Source: Chlamydiota bacterium (GTDB lineage: Bacteria; Chlamydiota; Chlamydiia; Chlamydiales; Parachlamydiaceae). Taken from it: DNA of 34,119 nt. The notes beneath the pieces are model-generated. The model made no database searches and was not told the DNA's origin. It worked only from the letters and a program-made list of their open reading frames with translations. The position numbers and the translations under genes are program-made. Below, one piece after another: positions 1 to 8,076 of the stretch. Every line of letters begins with the position of its first letter. Position 1 is the stretch's first letter. The stretch covers positions 1 through 34,119 of the forward strand of contig JABDDC010000017.1 in NCBI GenBank assembly GCA_013287815.1, written 5' to 3'.

Positions 1-617
1 GTACCCGAAAATGTAGAGCTTGAGAGATCGTAAAACACCGACTCCATAGAAGAGGGATCTCGCCTCGTCACTTCCTTGTATAGGTAATCAGAAAGATCAT
101 TTTTGAGATCGTTGATAACTGAAAGCTCGCGAAAAATTCTAGAAGGGTTAACCTGAGAAGGTTCTATATTCAAAATATATGGTAATGCAGTGTCTTGAAA
201 CCATCTGCAGACCTGAGATTTGCTTGATGGATTAACACAGCGATTAATCGTAAGAATTGCAGCAATAGCTGACAAAGGAACTTCTCGCTCACTGTTATTT
301 TCAAATACGCTATTCAACCCCCATGAATTCCAAGTTTCTAATAAAACAGCAACATCTAGATAAGCGTAGTTTTTTATCGTAATAAGATCGTCAATTGATG
401 CTATAGCAGAATTTTGCCCTTTCATTGACCTCAAAACCAATTTCCAGTTATTAGCATCACTATCAGATAGCTTTCCCAACGTAAGGAGAATCTCTTTTTT
501 AACTTTTCCATCCTCTCGAAATGACCTTGCAAGGCTATATGACTTGTATTCTTTACCTTCGCGCCGACAACTTCTCCAGTGTAAATGTGCTTTAGATATA
601 TCCATAGGGTACAGCAT
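1..617 (-). CDS. IS1634-like transposase, N-terminal part (cut by left edge)
   Basis: Reading the minus strand from an ATG at 617 gives an open frame of 205 codons that runs off the left edge. The start of the protein has the layout of IS1634/IS1549-type (IS4 superfamily) transposases: a short basic segment (HLHWRSCRREGKEYKSYSL), then DGKVKKEILLTLGKL, and near the edge the phrase VFYDLSSSTF, whose Asp I take to be the first catalytic residue of the DDE triad. The rest of the catalytic domain lies outside the window, so I cannot say whether the gene is intact. A second in-frame Met is 4 codons downstream (605), and neither start has a strong ribosome binding site. No terminal inverted repeat was found in 618-783. 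The element sits downstream of the carboxypeptidase gene. Family assignment is by eye. Confidence 0.7.
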   Translation of the reverse strand, partial: MLYPMDISKAHLHWRSCRREGKEYKSYSLARSFREDGKVKKEILLTLGKLSDSDANNWKLVLRSMKGQNSAIASIDDLITIKNYAYLDVAVLLETWNSWGLNSVFENNSEREVPLSAIAAILTINRCVNPSSKSQVCRWFQDTALPYILNIEPSQVNPSRIFRELSVINDLKNDLSDYLYKEVTRRDPSSMESVFYDLSSSTFSG

Positions 618-783
618 AGACTTCAATATTTAAAGATGTTAACTTACCACATAGGTGAAAATATGTAAATAAATAATATGTTTAGACTACAATTTGATTA
701 AAAAAATGCAAACTCCTGAACATCAATATTTTGCGGTTTCTTACTGGTAAACATGGGCTAAAGGATCCATTATTTTCTCAGTG

Positions 784-2361
784 CTATTTGGGGTCTTTGG
801 CTTCTTTTTTCTGGGCCTTGAGGGTATCTGTGAAGTATTTGGCAAGGTCTTGCTTGAGTTTTTTGAGGGAGTTGGGGTCTGTGTACATCATGTGGCCGGC
901 ATGATAGTACTTCATAGTGACGTGGTTGAGGAGGGAGGGATCGAGACCGAGGTGATTGAACGTATACTCAGTTGCAAAGAATGGTGTGGCGAGATCGTAA
1001 TAGCCATTGGCGACAAAAACCGTGAGGAAAGGATTTTTAGTCATCACCTTCCTCAAATTCTCTGAGACATTCAGATACTGGTTGGTTATGCCGTAATCCC
1101 ATGTGTTGCCTAGGGATGCCAAGAGTGTATAGCGTTGGTTCATAGACCACTTCAAATCGGTATGGACATACTCGTTGAAGGCTGCAGCAAAGGCTCCGAA
1201 GATAGCGCTGATGCTGGGATCGTATTCAGTATGCTCCCCTGCCGCATCGGCGTCGATACCTAGATAACGGCTGTCAAAGCGTCCTATGGTCCTTTTGTTG
1301 CTGCGAAGCAGTTCTTTATCGAATCGGGACATTTCTATACGCAGATTACTTTTCTCGATGAAGTTGGGATCGATGCCAGTGAAGTAAGCGAATTTTTTTA
1401 TGACTTCCTGTTTTTCAACTTGTGAGAGTAAGTCGCCTTTAAATAGAGCCTTGACATAATCGTTAGAGACGAATTGGCGAGACAGCTCAATAGTTTTATC
1501 AAAGTTTTCCTGCAATTCAGGAGCCAGCTTTTTGTGGTACCAGGCCGCTGCAGTATAGCTAGGAAGATAGAGAAGATAAGGGAGGTCATTGCCTGCGCTA
1601 AAGTCGATTGATTCGAAGTTCAGGATGGAGGAGATAAGGATGATGCCATTAATGTAGAGATAGTCCTTGTCGTGCATGTAGTTGGCCAAGGCAGCTGCCC
1701 GAGTGGTGCCATAGCTGGCACCGACGATGAATTTAGGCGATTCCCATCGGTTAACTCTGGTGACGAAGAGGCGGATGAATTCGGCAAAGAATTTAATGTC
1801 TTCCTCTACTCCGTGATATTTTTTTTCATCTTCAAACGGAATGGCTTGACTATAGCCTGTCGAAACAGGGTCGATGAAGACAAGGTCAGTCATTTCAAGC
1901 ATGCTGAAATCATTATCGACCATTTTGTATGGAGGTAGTGTGTCGCCGCTGACAGATAAATCGACACGTTTGGGTCCTAGCATTCCAAGGTGCAGCCAGA
2001 CCGATGAAGAGCCTGGTCCACCGTTGAAGCAAAATGAGATGGGACGATTGGCAGTATTATCCACACCCTCTTTAATATAGCTGATGTAGAAGACGCTGGC
2101 CTTGGGGTTGCATTTTTCATCTTTGAGAATCAAGGTGCCGGCGACGGCTTTGTAGGCGATTTTTTTGCCGTTAATGGTTATTTCGTGGGAAGTTTCAATA
2201 GCCTCGTCCTTAGTGACGCATAGTTCAGGAGGCACGGTTGAAAGAAGGATGAAGGATGAAGGATGAAGAATGAACAAAGCAAAAAAAAGGAAGAAGAATG
2301 GATGATAAAAGAGGTCAAAGAGTTTTTTAAACATAGAAAATCCAATAGAATTAAATTGCAT
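784..2361 (-). CDS. Secreted S10-type serine carboxypeptidase-like peptidase
   Basis: A 525-aa protein with the hallmarks of peptidase family S10 (alpha/beta hydrolase fold). It has the oxyanion segment NGGPGSSSVW (about residue 110), the nucleophile elbow GASYGTT (Ser near 216), NGYYDLATPF with the acid Asp (near 454), and YHAGHMMY with the catalytic His (near 488). The family removes C-terminal residues from peptides. The N-terminus is a long hydrophobic stretch (FFFLFFALFI) that looks like a signal peptide, so the enzyme is probably exported to the periplasm or beyond. Met10 (2334) is an equally plausible start and would give a more typical signal sequence (MFKKLFDLF...). Part of that leader is encoded by a GAAGGAT heptamer repeat. 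It lies about 80 bp downstream of yggU on the same strand. Substrate unknown. Confidence 0.88.
   Translation of the reverse strand: MQFNSIGFSMFKKLFDLFYHPFFFLFFALFILHPSSFILLSTVPPELCVTKDEAIETSHEITINGKKIAYKAVAGTLILKDEKCNPKASVFYISYIKEGVDNTANRPISFCFNGGPGSSSVWLHLGMLGPKRVDLSVSGDTLPPYKMVDNDFSMLEMTDLVFIDPVSTGYSQAIPFEDEKKYHGVEEDIKFFAEFIRLFVTRVNRWESPKFIVGASYGTTRAAALANYMHDKDYLYINGIILISSILNFESIDFSAGNDLPYLLYLPSYTAAAWYHKKLAPELQENFDKTIELSRQFVSNDYVKALFKGDLLSQVEKQEVIKKFAYFTGIDPNFIEKSNLRIEMSRFDKELLRSNKRTIGRFDSRYLGIDADAAGEHTEYDPSISAIFGAFAAAFNEYVHTDLKWSMNQRYTLLASLGNTWDYGITNQYLNVSENLRKVMTKNPFLTVFVANGYYDLATPFFATEYTFNHLGLDPSLLNHVTMKYYHAGHMMYTDPNSLKKLKQDLAKYFTDTLKAQKKEAKDPK
2244..2271. repeat. GAAGGAT heptamer tandem array
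   Basis: Four head-to-tail copies of the 7-base unit GAAGGAT (the last one GAAGAAT). It lies inside the carboxypeptidase gene and encodes the HPSSFILL part of its hydrophobic leader. The same unit recurs in inverted form at 30336-30371. Confidence 0.9.
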
Positions 2362-2439
2362 TGTAGCTATTTGTGATTTTAGGGCAAAGGGAGAAAAAGC
2401 TAAGAGAACATATTAGATGCCTTCTTATCGCTTTTAGTC

Positions 2440-2700
2440 TTAGCCTTTCACCTTTAGTAAAAGTTTTTTGTAGCGTGAGGTTTGGCCGGAAAGGATAGTG
2501 ATGCTGCTTTTGGGGATGGCGTAGTGTTTGGAGAGGAAACGGATGAGTTCATCATTGGCCTCCCCCTTCTCCGGAACAGCAGCGAGGCGGATTTTAAGCT
2601 CATCGTTTTCCCAGCCGACAATTACTGTCTTAGAGGCTTTGGGAATCACCTTCACCTTTAAGATGATTTCATCTTTTATCTGTTGCATCAATTTGAACAT
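2440..2700 (-). CDS. YggU/DUF167 family protein
   Basis: An 86-aa protein matching the YggU (DUF167) family over nearly its full length. Visible signatures are VKVIPKASKT, then LKIRLAAVPEKGEAND and LIRFLSKHYAIPKSSI, ending in SGQTSRYKKLLL. The family is widespread and small, and its biochemical role is not established. Met1 (2700) and Met5 (2688) are both possible starts, and neither has a clear Shine-Dalgarno sequence. It precedes the carboxypeptidase on the same strand and is divergent from the small membrane protein, whose start lies 36 bp away, so any promoters for the two must share or overlap this short interval. Confidence 0.88.
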   Translation of the reverse strand: MFKLMQQIKDEIILKVKVIPKASKTVIVGWENDELKIRLAAVPEKGEANDELIRFLSKHYAIPKSSITILSGQTSRYKKLLLKVKG

Positions 2701-2736
2701 TTAGTTATATATATGTTTTCTAACCAGGAGTTTTAT

Positions 2737-2973
2737 ATGTGCAAAACAGCACCTTTGGTCCTTTGCGTAATTTTAATTACTTTAGCGGCTTTGGGCAACC
2801 TTATCCGATTCATTTGGAGTGTTCCTGTCGTCATAGGAACGGTACATGTACCAAACTGGACAGGCGGAGTTGCTTTTCTGATTTTGGGAGCAATAGCCGT
2901 ATGGGGATTTAAGGCTCTTTGCCCTTCATGCTGCGGATCTTGTTCAACTGATCGTAAAGATCAGCAAAAGTAA
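2737..2973 (+). CDS. Small membrane protein with Cys-rich tail
   Basis: A 78-aa protein of unknown function. The start at 2737 is chosen because AGGAG lies 7 bases upstream. The longer frame from 2683 would overlap the start of yggU and has no ribosome site. Two hydrophobic segments are visible (LVLCVILITLAALGNLI, about residues 7-23, and GGVAFLILGAIAVWGF, about 41-56), so it probably spans the inner membrane twice. The tail carries CPSCCGSC followed by charged residues, which could bind metal or form disulfides. Its last 65 bases overlap, antisense, the 3' end of pncA. No family was recognised. The good ribosome site and membrane topology argue that it is real. Confidence 0.65.
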   Translation: MCKTAPLVLCVILITLAALGNLIRFIWSVPVVIGTVHVPNWTGGVAFLILGAIAVWGFKALCPSCCGSCSTDRKDQQK

Positions 2974-3565
2974 TCAGGATTGCCCCTCCTCTTTGCATGA
3001 GCTCCAGAGCTTCCCTGGAGTCATTTTCTTTGAGGTTGACCCCCCTGCAGGCATCAACGATGACGTAGGGAGTAAATCCAAGCTGCAATGCGTCTAGCAC
3101 GGAGTATTTCACGCAGTAGTCGGTCGCTAGTCCGGCGACGTAGATTTCATTGCCCCCTTTATCTTTCAGATAGTCTTCCAGTCCGGTTGATTTGAGATGT
3201 TCATTATCAAAAAAAGTACTGTAGCTGTCGATCATGGGATCGGTTCCTTTATAGATCACTTTATCGATGGAAGTGGTGTCCCAGCCCGAAGCAAATTCAG
3301 ATCCTTTAGACCCCTGGATGCAGTGTGCAGGCCAGAGGATTTGATCGATGCCAGACAGCTGGACATGTTCGCCGGGCTCTTTATTGTGGTTATTGGCGAA
3401 GCTGCAATGAATGGAGGGATGCCAGTCTTTAGTGGCTACAATGATGTCGAAAGGATAGTGGACAAGCTGGTTGATAAGCGGGATAATTTTGTCTCCGTCT
3501 TGAACTGCGAGGGCACCGCCCGGTAGAAAATCATTTTGGATATCGACGAGTAATAGAGCTTTCAT
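2909..3565 (-). CDS. pncA: Nicotinamidase
   Basis: A 218-aa isochorismatase-fold amidase that converts nicotinamide to nicotinate and ammonia, the first step of NAD salvage. The catalytic triad is visible: Asp8 (LLLVDIQNDF), Lys106 (IYKGTDP) and Cys151 (GLATDYCVKY). The probable metal ligands are Asp47, His49 and His53 (KDWHPSIHC), and His81 sits in WPAHCIQG. Length is normal for the family. The start codon overlaps the stop of pncB as ATGA (3562-3565), which indicates translational coupling. The product feeds nicotinate directly to the pncB enzyme. The 3' end overlaps the convergent small membrane protein gene. Cytoplasmic. Confidence 0.95.
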   Translation of the reverse strand: MKALLLVDIQNDFLPGGALAVQDGDKIIPLINQLVHYPFDIIVATKDWHPSIHCSFANNHNKEPGEHVQLSGIDQILWPAHCIQGSKGSEFASGWDTTSIDKVIYKGTDPMIDSYSTFFDNEHLKSTGLEDYLKDKGGNEIYVAGLATDYCVKYSVLDALQLGFTPYVIVDACRGVNLKENDSREALELMQRGGAILITFADLYDQLNKIRSMKGKEP

Positions 3566-5052
3566 AATTTCTTTTTTGAAGATGATTGTCGGATATGTTT
3601 GATTAAGTCGATTTTCTTGTCATAAATCGTTTTCTCCATTCCAACATAATACGTATGGGGATTAAGGAATCGTTTAATACCTACATGAAAACGGTTTAAT
3701 TCTTTACTAGTGTAGTCGCGAACTTCGTTAAGTGTAGGTTGTTTATAAACCAGTTTTCCCTTTATAAAGATAGGGACTAAGAGATCTTTGGATTTCAATT
3801 CATTAGTAATAAGTTTTTCTTTGGTCGCATCGAATGGATCTATGGCCAAGCTCCCCTCTTGTAAAGGATCGTTAATATCATACATCACATCGAAGAGATA
3901 GCTGTATTCGTCGTAGAAGCGTTTGACCTGGAGGATGCCGGGATTCGACACCTTAACCATCTGTTCGGAAAGTTTTAGTTTATATTGCCAATCTTTGCCT
4001 GGATCTCGGATAGCTGAGAGCTTGTAAACAACATCCAAGGCGGACTGGTTTTTGCCTGTCACCAGATTTGTTCCAACGCCCCACACATTGATCTGAGCTC
4101 CTTGACGCTTCAGTTCGCTGATAATTGTTTCATCGAGCTCGTTGCTGCCGACAATAAATGAATCTTTAAATCCAGCCTTGTCGAGAAGTTCGCGGCTTCT
4201 AATGCTGAGGTCGGCAAGGTCGCCTGAATCTAGTCTGATTCCAAGCAAGCCTTTCCCCTGCTTTTTTAACCAATGACCCACTTCTATCGCTTTTTTGACT
4301 CCTTCAATGGTATCGTAGGTGTCGACAAGAAAAACGCAGTTATTCGGAAGGGCTGTCGCATATGCTTTAAAAGACTCCATCTCATCGTCAAAGACCATGA
4401 CCCAACTGTGGGCGTGGGTCCCCATGACAGGGATGTCAAAAAGTTTTCCTGCAAGGATATTTGAGGTCGAATTGCATCCCCCTATATAAGCAGCACGGCT
4501 AGCTGAGAGGGCTCCATCAATCCCTTGAGCCCTTCTCAATCCAAACTCGAGAACAGGCTCTCCTTTAGCCGCAAGGCAGATCCGCGCTGCTTTCGTTGCG
4601 ATAAGGGTGGGAAAGTTAATGAGATTAAGCAAAGCGCTTTCAAGGATTTGACATTGGATGAGAGGACCTTGAATGCGAAGGATGGGTTCGTAAGGAAAGA
4701 CGACAGTCCCCTCAGGGACAGCATCGATCTGGCCTGTGAACTTCATTTTAGAAAGATAATCTAAAAACTCCTTATCGAAGTAAGGTTTTTTATCAGGCCC
4801 GAGAAGTTTCTCAAGATAGGCCAGGTCCGATTCATCAAAATGAAAATTCTGGACAAAGTCGATGACGCTTTCAAGTCCGGTGGCAATAGTGAATCCGCCT
4901 TGAAAGGGACTTCTACGAAAAAAAAGGTGGAACACCGATTCTTTGTTATTCAGATTCAACTTCCAATAGCCAAAAGACATGGTCATTTCGTAAAAATCGG
5001 TTAGCAAAGCCAGCGACTGATTATAAATTTTAAGGATGGAATCTTTTTTCAT
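3562..5052 (-). CDS. pncB: Nicotinate phosphoribosyltransferase
   Basis: A 496-aa NAPRTase that joins nicotinate to PRPP to make nicotinate mononucleotide in the Preiss-Handler route. Recognisable stretches include LLTDFYEMTMSFGYW at the N-terminus, LEFGLRRAQGIDGALSASRA and GTHAHSWVM in the middle, and the phosphate-binding region IRLDSGDLADLS. Length fits the long bacterial/eukaryotic type of NAPRTase. It is the middle gene of a three-gene minus-strand run: its start is 4 bases after the stop of the coiled-coil gene and its stop overlaps the pncA start (ATGA). Together with pncA it gives a complete nicotinamide-to-NaMN module. Cytoplasmic enzyme. Confidence 0.95.
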   Translation of the reverse strand: MKKDSILKIYNQSLALLTDFYEMTMSFGYWKLNLNNKESVFHLFFRRSPFQGGFTIATGLESVIDFVQNFHFDESDLAYLEKLLGPDKKPYFDKEFLDYLSKMKFTGQIDAVPEGTVVFPYEPILRIQGPLIQCQILESALLNLINFPTLIATKAARICLAAKGEPVLEFGLRRAQGIDGALSASRAAYIGGCNSTSNILAGKLFDIPVMGTHAHSWVMVFDDEMESFKAYATALPNNCVFLVDTYDTIEGVKKAIEVGHWLKKQGKGLLGIRLDSGDLADLSIRSRELLDKAGFKDSFIVGSNELDETIISELKRQGAQINVWGVGTNLVTGKNQSALDVVYKLSAIRDPGKDWQYKLKLSEQMVKVSNPGILQVKRFYDEYSYLFDVMYDINDPLQEGSLAIDPFDATKEKLITNELKSKDLLVPIFIKGKLVYKQPTLNEVRDYTSKELNRFHVGIKRFLNPHTYYVGMEKTIYDKKIDLIKHIRQSSSKKKL

Positions 5053-5056
5053 TCAA

Positions 5057-5377
5057 CTATTCGGCGCTCTTCAGTTGCCGCTGCTGCAAAAGAGCTTGTT
5101 TGCGCTGTTCGAGCTCATCGATCTTTTTTTGGAGGCGGTTGGTTTTAAGTTCATTTTTTTTGATTTTCATCACTTCTTGTCCATACGCCTGCCAGTCGGC
5201 GATCATCAATCCTTGTCCATCAACCTCCTCTTGCATTTCTACAAGCTGTTCTTTATGAATTTCTTCCCTGAGTTCGCCGATCTTTTTGTCGATAGAGGTA
5301 ATGAGGTCATCAGGTTTTTGTGCAAACAGGCACAACGGCAAACATATAATGATCAATAGTGCGAGTCGGTTAATCAT
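5057..5377 (-). CDS. Small exported coiled-coil protein
   Basis: A 106-aa protein with a clear signal peptide (RLALLIIICLPLCLFAQ, likely cleaved near residue 20) and an otherwise almost entirely helical, charged body rich in E, K and Q. Heptad-like patterns are visible in ELREEIHKEQLVEMQEEV and LQKKIDELEQRKQALLQQ, so a periplasmic coiled coil is likely. AAGGA lies just upstream of the ATG. It is the first gene of the run leading into pncB (4-base gap), so it is probably co-transcribed with NAD salvage, although nothing in the sequence ties it to that pathway. No named family was recognised; OmpH/Skp-like proteins are a loose structural comparison only. Confidence 0.7.
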   Translation of the reverse strand: MINRLALLIIICLPLCLFAQKPDDLITSIDKKIGELREEIHKEQLVEMQEEVDGQGLMIADWQAYGQEVMKIKKNELKTNRLQKKIDELEQRKQALLQQRQLKSAE

Positions 5378-5813
5378 AAAATTCCTTTTTCAGTTTTGGG
5401 TGCAGGTTAACGAATTTTGAATTAATAGACAAGGAAGAGGAGGATACTGCAGCAATTCGGACTTAGGGGGAAATTGGTGAAATTCTTCTTTTTCCCTAGG
5501 AGGCTCATCAGACAAACTTGTATCGGTTTGCGCGTTGCCCAGATGTATAAAGCTAAGAGTGGCGAGCTCGGAGCGAAGCGAAGAGCGATTGATGTTAGTC
5601 CTTACGCCGTTATCGGCATAAGAGCTAGCCACTAAACGATGACATACTTTAGCGGCTCCTTTATATTCTTCTATAAATAATCAAGCATAGCCAATCACTG
5701 CTCAAAAAATCACTTTATTTCCTTCATAAAAAACTGAACTCCAAATAGCCGATTGTGCAAAATAAGAGAGTATTGAAATAAATAACATCAATAAACTAAA
5801 TTAAATAGGCCTC
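5378..5813. other. Gene-poor gap between pncB operon and mobile remnant
   Basis: I see no convincing gene here. A GTG-started frame on the minus strand (5390-5632) has no ribosome site, odd composition and no recognisable domain. The segment probably holds the promoter of the coiled-coil/pncB/pncA run at its left end and the decayed edge of the mobile element at its right end. Confidence 0.5.
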
Positions 5814-6230
5814 ATGAAATATTGTGGACGTGTTTTTAGTGATAATGAAATCGAGTTCATCAGAAACCTCGCTTTATATCCTGATATAAGCAGGCGCGAG
5901 CTTTCGCGACGTTTTTGTCAGGAATTCGGATGGCTTAAGCCAGATGGTAGTCATATACTTGGGTCACAAAACTTTACCCGGTGCTCAGTTACGTTATTTT
6001 GCACACTCAGAAGAAGGGCTTCTAGCTTTATTTGGCTTTGGTGCTGCAGCATGGAAGGTTGCTCCCAGGGACAAGTTTATTGGTTGGCCGTCTAATCAAC
6101 GTGAAAACAATTTACATCTCATTGTTAATTAGGTTTAACGCTTATAATCTTCCGATAAAAAGCATTTGGGTATTTCCTCTGACAAAATGCTTTCGTGAGG
6201 TTCTCAATAACACCGTTAATGGTGAATAAA
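5814..6230 (+). pseudogene. DUF4338 (DruA-like) gene remnant
   Basis: Two pieces of one family are seen in different frames. From 5814, GRVFSDNEIEFIRNL followed by ISRRELSRRFCQEFGW is the N-terminal signature of DUF4338 proteins (the domain also found in Druantia DruA). From 5944, one frame over, YLGHKTLPGAQLRYFAHS, then LLALFGFGAAAWKVAPRD and FIGWPSNQRENNLHLIVN match the central part of the same domain. Roughly 120 codons that normally separate the two parts are missing, and a frame change lies at the junction. After the second piece the reading frame is closed by several stops, with faint similarity continuing to about 6230. It is therefore a deleted, frameshifted remnant. DUF4338 genes often accompany transposase genes, as here. 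Confidence 0.75.
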
Positions 6231-6243
6231 ATAGATAAGCATT

Positions 6244-7533
6244 ATGCCTAAACCAAATGCAATCATCTGCAATAATTATCGAACATCATTTTTTTCAGGA
6301 ACTGTCTGCCGTAATCCGTTTACACAACCTAAAGGGATGTCATATGCTGCTTGGCAAAAGAATCTAAAAAGATTTTTTAGGAGTTGCTTAAGAAAGAGAA
6401 GCACTCTCAAACATGCTTGTAAGGACAGTAAACCACTTTTGGATAAGTTAAACAGCGAGTTTGAAAAAAAAACAAAATGAGCAACGTGAACGACTCATAA
6501 GCGAACAGACAACGGTGATATTGAATGAACTTGCTACAACCGATTCGGAAAAAAACGAAGAGATCAAGCTTGAGTTAATTACAATGCTCAAACAATTTTG
6601 TGAAAGAAAGGGCATCCACGAACAGATTGAAGAAACTATCCCCGATCGCCGCAATCAAGATGTGATCGTGTATTCTAAACAGTCTCTTATGATGTCTGCT
6701 ATGATGATTTTCCTATTCAGAATGGCTTCCGGTAATGGATTTGATGTTAAGAGTCACGATAATGACAATAAATATTCCAAAGCGAATGTCGCTAAATTTA
6801 TCGAAGCTCCGGAAGATTGTGTACCTGTGATTAAGACGATAGAAAAATTCCTCACCAACTTGGAAATGGACAGAGGCACTGAAAATGAAAAAGTTAAATG
6901 GCAGCATAATATGCTCGTTTTCTCTTTTATCTTTTTAGGAGGTTTAAAAATTCCTATTTATCGCCATTGCATTCGGGCCAAGCAGGTCGTCAACTTGGAA
7001 TGCGCCTCCGACTCAGTCCATAAACAGTTATGTCTACATAAAAACAGGAATGCGAACTGGTTGCTCTCAAAACAGCTTTACCTATCATAAGAGAGGCTTT
7101 TCCTCGGATGAATATTGTTCTTCTTCTAGATGGACTTTATGCAAATAAGTGTGAATGGCTATTTTCGTGGATGCTATCAGCGAAAAACTGTCAGACTGCA
7201 GCCTATCATGCCCGTCTGCGCTGGGAGGAAGAGGATTTGTTCAACTCTTTGAAGAACCGGGGCTATAATTTGAAGCATGACTTCTCACGGAATCCACGTT
7301 CCTGCTTCAACTGGCAAGCGATTGCCCTTTTTGCTTTTGGTGTTTTTGAGCTGTTTCGTTTTTCTGAGGCAGTCAAACAAAGAGGTCATTGTACACAGAT
7401 AATACTGGCGGAAACGCTTCAAGCGCAGCTCCTTCAGATAAAAATACTATTAAACCTCAGATTTCACGAGGAGATAATCAGTAGAGTCCGAATTGCTGTC
7501 AAATTGCAATTTGCGATTTTGGTTTACCTCTAA
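6244..7533 (+). pseudogene. Frameshifted, internally deleted DDE transposase
   Basis: Three frames in succession carry parts of one transposase. 6244-6480 gives a basic N-terminal piece of uncertain relation. 6461 to about 7020 carries DVIVYSKQSLMMSAMMIFLF (a helical N-domain), then FIFLGGLKIPIYRH. From about 7045, another frame reads ECELVALKTALPIIREAFPR into NIVLLLDGLYANK, whose Asp should be the second catalytic acidic residue, and then RWEEEDLFNSLKNRGYNLKH, which provides the final Glu region. Blocks expected between these pieces, including most of the first Asp region and the segment after LYANK, are missing. The protein cannot be active. The family resembles the unclassified DDE transposases that travel with DUF4338 genes; the exact IS family was not identified. 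Confidence 0.75.
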
Positions 7534-7575
7534 TAGGCAGGAGTGTATAGATTTATTTATAACTAAGGAGTAATT

Positions 7576-8076
7576 ATGAAGGATCAAGCAGTGCCATCTA
7601 AACTAATGACAGTGAATAGCTTAAAAGAGCAAGAGATGAAGCCAGTCATTGATGCCATTAATCCGCTTGTGGCTGATGCCTTTGCCTTGTATGTCAAAAC
7701 GAAGAATTTCCACTGGCATATGTCAGGCCCCCATTTTCGCGATTATCATCTGCTTTTTGATGAGCAGGCCGAACAAATCTTTGAAATAATCGACGTGCTG
7801 GCGGAACGTATCCGCAAGTTGGGCGGACTCACCATCCACTCCATCGGGGAAATAGGCAGGCTGCAAACTATCAAAGATGACAATGACAGCTTTGTCACGC
7901 CACAAGATATGGTCAAACGTCTGATGGAAGATAATAAAAACTTTGCTGCTAATCTACGCAAAGCCCATAAAGTCTGCGTAGAATGCGACGAAGTGGCTAC
8001 GGCTAGCTTCCTGGAGATCTACATCGATGAAACAGAACGGCGCACCTGGTTTCTCTTCGAAGTACAAGCCATTTAG
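7576..8076 (+). CDS. dps: Dps-family ferritin-like protein
   Basis: A 166-aa Dps homologue, a dodecameric iron-storage and DNA-protection protein that oxidises ferrous iron with peroxide. The ferroxidase-site signature is intact: KNFHWHMSGPHFRDYHLLFD followed by EQAEQIFEIIDVLAERIRKL. The C-terminal helix ETERRTWFLFEV closes the four-helix bundle. AAGGAG lies 7 bases before the ATG. It is a single gene directly downstream of the dead mobile unit, and its stop overlaps the stop of the convergent aminotransferase (8073-8076). It probably protects against oxidative stress inside the host cell. The N-terminus is short and without the Lys-rich tail that binds DNA in E. coli Dps, so DNA binding is not assured. 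Confidence 0.92.
   Translation: MKDQAVPSKLMTVNSLKEQEMKPVIDAINPLVADAFALYVKTKNFHWHMSGPHFRDYHLLFDEQAEQIFEIIDVLAERIRKLGGLTIHSIGEIGRLQTIKDDNDSFVTPQDMVKRLMEDNKNFAANLRKAHKVCVECDEVATASFLEIYIDETERRTWFLFEVQAI

Larger units (their letters stand above)
5814..7533 (+). mobile_element. Decayed transposable unit (DUF4338 + DDE transposase)
   Basis: The DUF4338 remnant and the following frameshifted transposase lie head to tail on the same strand and are both broken, so they are best read as one dead mobile unit. I could not define terminal repeats or a target duplication. The outer limits are therefore those of the recognisable coding remnants. Confidence 0.6.

Noticed and set aside
2683-2736. Upstream extension of the small membrane protein
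   Set aside because: It would overlap the start of yggU and lacks a ribosome site, while AGGAG precedes the ATG at 2737.
5390-5632. Minus-strand frame of 80 codons starting with GTG
   Set aside because: No ribosome site, no recognisable domain, unusual composition, and it runs up to the edge of the coiled-coil gene's leader.
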